This document shows, piece after piece, positions 57,720-64,000 of a stretch of DNA of 64,000 nucleotides. How positions within the stretch are numbered: position 1 is the first letter of the stretch; each line of letters opens with the position of its first letter. The stretch comes from Bog-473 sp963800725 (lineage in GTDB: Bacteria > Actinomycetota > Acidimicrobiia > Acidimicrobiales > RAAP-2). A program made the position numbers and the translations under genes. The DNA lies in contig CAWDCE010000025.1 in the NCBI GenBank assembly GCA_963800725.1, positions 1-64,000 on the forward strand, read 5' to 3'. A model generated the notes under the pieces. The model worked only from the letters and a program-made list of their open reading frames with translations, ran no database searches and was not told where the DNA came from.

Positions 57720-58441
57720 TGGCCGCGCCGGCGCTGGCCTGTCAGGACCTCAGCGTGGGCTACGACAAGGTTGCCGTCGCCCGCGACATCACGGTATCGG
57801 TCGGGCACAATGAAATCCTGACCGTGCTGGGACCAAACGGCGCCGGCAAGACCACCATCTTGCTCACCCTGGCCGGGTTCCTGGCGCCGATCGGTGGCAC
57901 GATCTCAATGGACGGCGAAGAGTTGCGAACAGGATCGGCCCGGCGGATGAACAAGGCCGGCGTGGTACTGGTGCCCGACTCACGGGCCCTCTTTACCGAG
58001 CTCACGCCGATCCAGAACCTCAAGCTGGCAGCACAGCGATCAGGTGCCTCGGTCGACGAGATCATGGACCTGTTTCCCGCCCTCGGACTCCGGGCCAAGC
58101 TCAAGGTGGGACAGCTGTCAGGGGGAGAACAACAGATGCTCGCCGTCGCCCGAGCACTGATTCAGCGGCCCCGGGTGCTCTTGATTGACGAGATGTCAAT
58201 GGGGTTGGCCCCGGTGATCGTCGAGTCATTGCTCCCGGTGATCCGTCAGGTGGCCGACCAAAGCGGTGCCGCGGTGGTGCTGGTCGAGCAGCACATCGCC
58301 CTGGCCCTCGAAGTGGCTGACATCGCCGTGGTCGTGGTCCACGGCCAGATTGTGTCTTCAGGGACCGCAGAGGAAGTCGGCCGCGAAGAGGCCGCGTTGC
58401 AGCGCGCCTACCTCAGTGGAGGGGATCCGACGGACAAGTAA
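57716..58441 (+). CDS. livF: Branched-chain-type ABC transporter ATP-binding protein LivF
   Basis: Intact 241-residue ATPase. Walker A GPNGAGKTTILLTLAGF, the LivF-type VLVPDSRALFTELTPIQNL, signature LSGGEQQMLAVARALI, and Walker B VLLIDEMSMGLAPVI. H-loop region VVLVEQHIALALEVAD. Its ATG overlaps the previous stop, so it is coupled to the LivHMG fusion. The binding protein at 62531-63788 is probably the partner, as no other is present in this block. Confidence 0.92.
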   Translation: MMAAPALACQDLSVGYDKVAVARDITVSVGHNEILTVLGPNGAGKTTILLTLAGFLAPIGGTISMDGEELRTGSARRMNKAGVVLVPDSRALFTELTPIQNLKLAAQRSGASVDEIMDLFPALGLRAKLKVGQLSGGEQQMLAVARALIQRPRVLLIDEMSMGLAPVIVESLLPVIRQVADQSGAAVVLVEQHIALALEVADIAVVVVHGQIVSSGTAEEVGREEAALQRAYLSGGDPTDK

Positions 58442-59920
58442 GCCTTCATGCAGGTACTTCGCCCGTCAGCCGACACGGCATCGGCGAGTGCGCGGGAAAG
58501 GTTGCGGGCACAACGCAGGAACGAATCAAGCCCTGAGTGTGCCGTGAGGAGGTCTCGCTTGGCTCCCGTCCGGAAGAGGTGGCCACCGGTCTTGGCGGTC
58601 ATGAGACCGCCGAGTGCCAAGAAGACCCGGTAGAAGTTGACGGCGCGCGCATCGGCGTCTTGGGGTGCCCCACCGGCCGCGACATAGGCGGTGACGAAGT
58701 CGCTCCACGACATCAGCGACGTCACCGCGTTCCACGCCGCCGCCATTTCGCGGGTGGGCGGACCGAAAGTGGCCGCCTCCCAATCGACCAGGGCACTGAC
58801 CTTGGGGCCGTCGATGAGCATGTTGTGGAATCCGAAGTCACCTTGTAAGAGGCAGGCTCGATCCGCCGGCACCACATCGCCCAGGTGATCCCCCAGCCAC
58901 TCACGCGCCATCGGCACGGTGGCCAAGGATGGGCCGCTCGAGCTCGGTGATACGGCCCACCATGGCGTCGACCGCGTGCATGATCGACTCCTCGGTCACC
59001 ACGGTGCCAGACGGATCGAGTCCCGTCTCGGCCAATCGGTCGAGCGGAATCGCGTGGAGATGCGCAAGGCTCGCGGCGATCTCTTGGCCGATCTCTTGTC
59101 GGTATTCGACGGGGGAGGCTAGATCTGGAAAGAACTCACCCGCCTTGACGCCCTTGACCCATGCCATTACCAAGAGCGTGCCTTCGCCGAGCCGATCATC
59201 TGACTCCTCGGCGAAGAGCGGCTCGGGTACCGGAACGCCACCGTGTTCGTAGACCGCCTTGATGACGGCAAACTCATCGGCTGCCCTCGTCGCCAGTAGG
59301 CCGACCGGGCGGTCCTTTCGGACAATGATCCTTTCGGGCAACTCGCTGAATCCCGTCTGCGTGACCAATATGGTTTCCTTCGAGCGGCCTCCCGGTATCA
59401 CCGTGGCCTGCTCGACACACCCCTCCGGTGCGTCGGGATAGCGCTCGCGCAAATACCCACTGAGGGCCTCGTTGGTGATCGAGCAGCCGTTGTCGGCCGT
59501 CGGACCAACTGGTCCAAGGTCTTCGGCGAAGACACCCTGTCGGCGTTCGTCGATTGCCTCGAGATACTCGCGTTCGGCCTCGACCAGTTGGCGGGCCACC
59601 TCGCGCCGCGTCGCATTGTCACTCGACGCCGCGAACTCGACGGCCTTCGCGGCGCGTGCTTCAAGTTCCGCAAGCGGCTCGGGCCCATTGGCGAATGTCG
59701 TCGGTGCCCCAGTGTCGAGCAGTTCGGCGAGCCGTTGACCAAACAGAGTGCCCAGTTCGTCGCCGGCTTCCACCTCTACGATGAACTGGGCCAGCAATCG
59801 ATCGATCAGCGCCAACGTGTCGATGGCCTGGGCACCTGCGAGCTCGGGGAGCACTTCGGCATGCAGGCTCTGACGGATCTGTCGGTAGTACATGGCTCGC
59901 TCGGCGCTGCCCTGTCTCAT
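58408..59920 (-). pseudogene. APH/ACAD10-type kinase-like protein with N-terminal helical domain, frameshifted
   Basis: About 504 residues. Residues 1-125 are helical (MRQGSAERAMYYRQIRQSL, LAGAQAIDTLALIDRLLAQF). The kinase part follows: ETILVTQTGFSELPERIIVR, LLVMAWVKGVKAGEFF, catalytic loop CLLQGDFGFHNMLID, metal motif VSALVDWEAATFGPP. As in the other copy, Gln replaces the His of HGD. A frame change near 58915 splits N- and C-lobes. The ATG overlaps the stop of the DUF7064-like gene, forming the same pair as at 50797-53235. The C-terminal end overlaps livF by about 34 bases. Phosphorylation of a hydroxyacyl-CoA is the best-supported guess. Confidence 0.74.
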
Positions 59921-60882
59921 GGTGTCTCCCGCTCGGGCCGGACGACTCCGTTGGTCAGCGCGTCGGCGAGAACGAAGGCTGGCGGATCTTGGCCGTTGCG
60001 AGGATTCGTGTTGGCTTCGAGGAAACCCCAGCCTCCCGGTGTGCCGTCGACCGACACGTCGCCGACCGATTCCCACCCGACACGTTGACGCGTCACCCCC
60101 AGCATGCCGCCAATGGTCTCGATCCGCACCGTGGTCGTCGTGCCGTCCTCCAAGTGATAGTGCACTTCGGCCGACGGGCATCGCATCGAATCGTCGTCGA
60201 CGTGCAACAACATGTTCGCCCACTGCACGGGCAGCGGTGTGCCATTACGAATCAGCGAGCCCTGCCGAAAAAAGCTGCCGTTGGCCCCCACCATCGATCC
60301 GTAGCGGAAATGCACGCCGTCACCCCAACTCCCCCCAAAACTCCGGCTCGATACAAAACTTCCCCAACGTCGAACACCCCACGAGTGATCTCGCCAGGCC
60401 GGGGCGACCACCTGGGTGCTGCGACCGTCGAGCGACACCGTGCCGCGGACAGTGCAAAACACATGGAAGTTGTTGGAAAAGATGGCCCCGGCGGAGCCCT
60501 TGGTTCCCGAAAACGTGTCCGCACCTGCACCCTCGAGCGAAGCGGCCTGGTCCTGCACCTCGAACTCGACGTGACATCCATCACCGTCAAGCACAAAGCG
60601 CAGGGAATCGCCATCGTGAAAGAGTCGTTGCGGACCCGCGGACAGACCTGGATCTTCGAGTCGGACGAGTGCGAGATCCTCTCCGTTGTGCCGAAAGCGG
60701 GTCCCGTCCTCGTGGTAGACGCCACACCACAGATTTGCGGTACCCCGGTTGACCTCGTTGCCGATCCGATGATTGCCACCGAGTCCACTCTTCGGGTCGC
60801 GCCAGGTCAGGTAGACGCTTTCCTGCCAGTCCAGCTCGTCGTTCGCTGGATGCAGGCCTTCGTCCGCTCGCTTGACCATCAT
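59917..60882 (-). CDS. DUF7064-type (CrtC-like) protein
   Basis: Intact protein of 321 residues from ATG 60882 (MMVKRADEGLHPANDELDWQ), chosen because the longer frame would cover the motif B palindrome. Features: WQESVYLTWRDPKSGLGGNH, RFVLDGDGCHVEF, FHVFCTVRGTVSLDGRS, APAWRDHSWGVRRWGSF and GGWGFLEANTNPRNGQ. The RDHSWG element and overall layout match the protein at 50797-51827. No catalytic role is known to me. The stop overlaps the start of the kinase-like gene (ATGA). Confidence 0.75.
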   Translation of the reverse strand: MMVKRADEGLHPANDELDWQESVYLTWRDPKSGLGGNHRIGNEVNRGTANLWCGVYHEDGTRFRHNGEDLALVRLEDPGLSAGPQRLFHDGDSLRFVLDGDGCHVEFEVQDQAASLEGAGADTFSGTKGSAGAIFSNNFHVFCTVRGTVSLDGRSTQVVAPAWRDHSWGVRRWGSFVSSRSFGGSWGDGVHFRYGSMVGANGSFFRQGSLIRNGTPLPVQWANMLLHVDDDSMRCPSAEVHYHLEDGTTTTVRIETIGGMLGVTRQRVGWESVGDVSVDGTPGGWGFLEANTNPRNGQDPPAFVLADALTNGVVRPERETP

Positions 60883-60890
60883 AATATTGA

Positions 60891-60909
60891 GGATACTCTT
60901 TGAGTATCC
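60891..60909. promoter_or_regulatory. Double motif B: GGATACTC-TTT-GAGTATCC
   Basis: A perfect inverted repeat of the motif B core with a three-base centre, in the 51-bp space between the divergent DUF7064 gene (start 60882) and aldehyde dehydrogenase gene (start 60934). It is the strongest site of the set and shows that the core can act as a half-site of a palindrome. Confidence 0.75.
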
Positions 60910-60933
60910 CAATGGGCGAGTAGAGGGGCAGGC

Positions 60934-62465
60934 GTGAGGACGGACTGGAACTTCGATCTGTTCATCGACGGCACGTGGAGGCCGGGCGAAGCCGGTGGGG
61001 CCATCGACGTCATCGATCCGGCCACCGAGGACGTGATCGGCCGGGTCGCTGAGGCCACTCCAAAAGATGCAGCATCGGCCATCGCTGCCGCACGACAGGC
61101 CTTCGATGAGGGTCCGTGGCCGTACACCAAACCGGCCGAACGAGCCGCTGCATTGGTGCGCATGGCCGAGGCCTTCAGGCCCGGGCACCGGAGTTGCGAG
61201 AACTCATCGTGGCCGAGACCGGCTCGGTTGGGTTTCTCACCGACTTCATCCAGGCTGCCGGCTCCATTGGAATGTTTCGTTCCAACGCCGCCCAGATCGA
61301 GCACGTCATCGACTGGGTGGAGTCGGGTGCCCCGAGCGGCGGTGCGGGCGCAATGGCTGGATCTGCGCTCTTCCGCGAACCGGTTGGCGTCGTCAGCGCC
61401 ATCACACCATTCAATTTTCCCTTCATGCTCAACGTCGTCAAGGTGGCCCCGGCGCTGGCGGCTGGGTGCACCGTGGTGCTCAAACCCCACCCGTGGACCC
61501 CACTCGATGCCTTCTTAATCGCCCAGGCCGCACACGACGCCGGAATCCCCCCCGGCGTACTCAACGTGATTACCGGCCACGGCGACGTGGGAGACGAGAT
61601 GACGACCAATGCAATGGTGGACATGGTTGCCTTTACCGGTTCGACGGCCACCGGTCGGCGCATCATGGCCAATGGCGCAGCCACCATGAAGCGTCTCCAA
61701 CTCGAACTGGGCGGAAAGAGCGCCCAAGTGGTCCTCGACGATGTCACCGAGGACTACGCACGTTCGATCGGATTTGGATCCGTGTTGACCCACTGCGGAC
61801 AAGGGTGTGTCCTCACCACGTGCTCCTGCTCCCCGAACACCGACTCGACGTGAACAAGAGGGGGTGGCCACGGCCGCGCCGTCCATCACGATCGGCGACC
61901 CGAGAGAAGACATACTCGACGGGGTGCTCTTGACCATTGTCCGGAAGCAGCAGCGTGAACGGGTCGAGGGCTACGTCGCCTCAGGCATCGAACAAGGTGC
62001 GGAACTCTTAACCGGGGGCAAACGGCCCGAGGGGATGAAGAGAGGGTTCTTCAACGAGCCCACCGTGTTTGTCGGGAGCAACGATCTGCGCATCGCCCAA
62101 GAAGAGATCTTCGGTCCGGTCTTTACGGTCATTCCCTACTCCGGAGGCGACGCGGCGGCCGTGCGCCTCGCCAACAACTCCATCTATGGGGACGGTGGCC
62201 AAGTTGAGGCCAACGACACCCAAGGGCTCTTCCAACGTCGCCCGCCAGATCGAGGGCCGGCCACTTGATCGTCCAAGGCGTCGGAACCAAGGCTGCGCAC
62301 GACCCGGGCCCGGGGGGCGGGCAGGGCCCAGGCTGGGGCCAAGAGTTCGCCGGCATCGGGCAGAGTGGCGGGTTTGGTGGCTACAAGCAGAGCGGTATCG
62401 GTCGCGAATGGGGTCACCATGGCGTCGAGGAGTTCACCGAGATCAAGTCGATCACCTGGAGCTGA
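60934..62465 (+). pseudogene. Aldehyde dehydrogenase, several frameshifts
   Basis: About 510 residues of the NAD(P)-dependent ALDH superfamily. N-terminal: FDLFIDGTWRPGEAGG and IDPATEDVIGRVAEATP. Cofactor and catalytic segments: SAITPFNFPFMLNVVKVAPA, FTGSTATGRRIMANG, LELGGKSAQVVLDD with the general-base Glu, and HCGQGCVLTT with the nucleophile Cys. C-terminal: EEIFGPVFTVIPYSGGDAAA and GGFGGYKQSGIGREWG. At least four frame changes (near 61180, 61815, 61860, 62195, 62250). It oxidises an aldehyde to the acid, a natural step after P450 hydroxylation and alcohol oxidation. The start GTG is 24 nt from the motif B palindrome. Confidence 0.86.
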
Positions 62466-62477
62466 AAATACCCGTCC

Positions 62478-62496
62478 CGGGCTGCGGCACAGCCCG
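62478..62496. terminator. Hairpin between convergent ALDH and binding-protein genes
   Basis: CGGGCTG-CGGCA-CAGCCCG is a seven-base-pair perfect stem in the 65-bp space between the two convergent stops. It probably serves as a bidirectional terminator. No long T-run follows on either strand. Confidence 0.6.
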
Positions 62497-62530
62497 ACGT
62501 CCCGTCTCGACGCGATTCGGTAGTTCCCAA

Positions 62531-63788
62531 TCAGCTCGCAAAGAGCGCCACCGGGTTGATGGTCTTGATATTGGTCGCAATGCCGTTGGACTTTAGGACT
62601 CCGACTTGCGTCACCACCGAGCACACGCTCGGGAGCGACGGAATGATCTTGCCGTTGCAGGTGAACGTGGCCCCGTTTGACAGCGGGAGGACAACGTTTT
62701 TGGCCGTCTGCATCTGCTTGTTGATGCCTGCGGGAGTGACGGGTCCGGTGTAACCGTCCATGGCGTTGACCAAGGCCCACACGGCGGACGCACCGTCGGA
62801 CTGGTTGGTGCTCACGTTGGGGCTCGGGTTCACGCTCGGCGCATACTTCTTGGTGATGGCCGTGTACGTGGCGTAGTCCGGTGAGCTCGTCGTGCCCGGC
62901 GCTCGAGATAATGGAGCCGGCCATCGTGGTGTCGAGTGATGAGTGGATGATGCTCGGGTCGACGCAGGTGCTGAGCACGTACTTCGGCAACTTCAGACCC
63001 AAGGTCTGATACCCCTTGAAGAACGAAGTACACAGAGTGAGATCACCGGTCAGTCCAATGGCCTGGGCTCCCCACTGGACCGCACTCTCAAGCTGCGGCG
63101 CGACGTCGGCCGTCCCGAGGTTCACCGGGATGACCTTGTAGCCGACCTTGGCGTTCTTGAAAGCGGTGACCCCGAGTGTCGTGGCCGGCTGCGTCGCCTC
63201 AGGCACATTGACGGTCAGCATGGCGAACTTCTTGTAGCCCTTGGCCTTGGCCACCGCCGCGCCAGCGGCCAATACGCCGGGAAAGCCCCCGGTCAACGAG
63301 TAGGCACCCTTGGTCGTGGTCTCCTCGGTCGTGCTCCCCGACAAGGTGATGTAGGGGATGCCCGCCTTGACAATGGTCGGCACCTCGGTCGGCCCCTGCC
63401 CGGTGAACGGCTCGGTAACGGCGACCACATGCTTTTGCACCATCTGATTTGCGCAGTCTTGCCCACCAGCCGGTGTCGACAGGTTCTCGCAGATGAAGAG
63501 TTGGATTGGGTGGCCGCCCAATCCGCCACGGTAGGCATTGGCCCACGCCACGGCCATCTTGGCACCTTGCTCAACCAATGGAGCGGTGCCGACGGTGCCC
63601 GATCCGCCGTCACTGATCATGCCGAGAACCACCGGGGACCCCGTGGCCTTGTCGGGGGTCCCGAGCGCCGATGTCGAGCTCGCGCCGGCGACGCCGCCGG
63701 TGGTGAGGGCCAAAGTGGCCACCGACAGAATCCCGAGTCCCGTGCGTCGCAGCGGTCGGGGGATTCTGTGGTGCGGCAGAGACTTCAT
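62531..63788 (-). pseudogene. Liv/HAAT-type substrate-binding protein, one frameshift
   Basis: About 419 residues from ATG 63788 with GGAGG eight bases upstream. Export signal MKSLPHHRIPRPLRRTGLGI then LALTTGGVAGASS. Mature part: VVLGMISDGGSGTVGTAPLV, PIQLFICENLSTPAGGQDCA, SGSTTEETTTKGAYSLTGGF. After a frame change near 62900 it continues YTAITKKYAPSVNPSPNVST and ends TINPVALFAS. It has the type I periplasmic-binding fold, without a lipobox Cys as in the other binding protein. It is likely the receptor of the LivHMG/LivF transporter. The ligand is unknown. Confidence 0.83.
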
Positions 63789-64000
63789 CACGTCAACCTC
63801 CAATTGTCGGTTGGGGCGACGACGCGCGCGAACGTGTTCGCATCTCCAGCCCCCCTGCGCTTCACGAGAAGAGTGTACTGTACTTTTTTCGGGAACAACG
63901 GTCAAGAACACCCCAGCAACGACGTTGGCGGTCGTCCTGGCGAGCCGAGGGAGACGGACCTCTTCCTCGATTCTGCGCCGTTTCGTGCTGTTTGCAGACG
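63789..64000. promoter_or_regulatory. Leader of the binding-protein gene with GTACTGTAC palindrome
   Basis: The palindrome GTACTGTAC (63875-63883), within AGTGTACTGTACTTTTTT, lies 88-95 nt upstream of the binding-protein start and is the most AT-rich part of this end. It could be an operator or part of a promoter. No motif A or B core is present here. The last 100 bases show no supported gene. Confidence 0.4.

Noticed and set aside
1..64000. tRNA, rRNA, insertion sequence or prophage genes
   Set aside because: No T-loop/CCA pattern, transposase, integrase or terminal repeat was seen by eye. A tRNAscan-SE or ISfinder search would be needed to exclude them fully.

Overview
The window is high-GC bacterial DNA that reads as an uncultured actinomycete, plausibly class Acidimicrobiia. 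The grounds are gene style only: many paralogous enoyl-CoA hydratases, SDRs and FadE/CaiB-type enzymes, DUF3817 and DinB/DUF664 proteins, GTG/TTG starts, ATGA overlaps, and a sortase-E-like LAXTG anchor. I saw no rRNA, tRNA, insertion sequence, phage or CRISPR array. About half of the recognisable genes are broken by one or more single-base frame changes, often a base lost from a short homopolymer. I read these as consensus errors of a long-read or metagenomic assembly, and I annotate such genes as one span.

Layout. 0-3.6 kb: a minus-strand operon (XRE regulator, catalytically dead ClpP-like protein, CMD-family protein, SDR) faces a genuine ClpP across a perfect palindrome. 3.6-7.5 kb: amidohydrolase, enoyl-CoA hydratase, two small proteins and RlmN. 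7.5-13.2 kb: a lipoprotein and a very large LAXTG-type surface protein with near-identical 387-bp tandem repeats, followed by a 1.1-kb gap with no gene but with hairpins. 14.3-19.8 kb: acyl-CoA metabolism genes. 19.9-25.7 kb: a secreted SdrD-B/lectin-like protein and small membrane or housekeeping-type genes. 25.7-39.4 kb: a branched-chain-type ABC transporter with thiolase, CoA-transferase, TetR regulator, SDRs, thioesterase, AllA-like protein, cupin and 2-hydroxyacid dehydrogenase. 39.4-63.8 kb: a second catabolic block with acyl-CoA synthetase, tandem GntR/FadR regulator, amidohydrolase, P450, fused acyl-CoA dehydrogenase, hydratases, MaoC protein, CaiB CoA-transferase, two kinase-like (APH) plus DUF7064-like pairs, a second ABC transporter with an LivH-LivM-LivG fusion, aldehyde dehydrogenase and a binding protein.

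How they fit. Both blocks look like complete uptake-plus-beta-oxidation routes: import of a carboxylate or amide by a Liv-type ABC system, CoA activation, oxidation (P450, ALDH), then dehydrogenation, hydration and thiolysis. The substrates cannot be read from sequence. The most interesting signal is regulatory. A 14-bp palindrome TGAC-N6-GTCA occurs at six gene starts between 3.6 and 38 kb, including beside the TetR gene. A different motif, GAGTATCC, occurs at gene starts between 41 and 61 kb, around the gene for a covalently duplicated FadR-type regulator. The window therefore appears to hold two abutting catabolic regulons with separate, locally encoded regulators.
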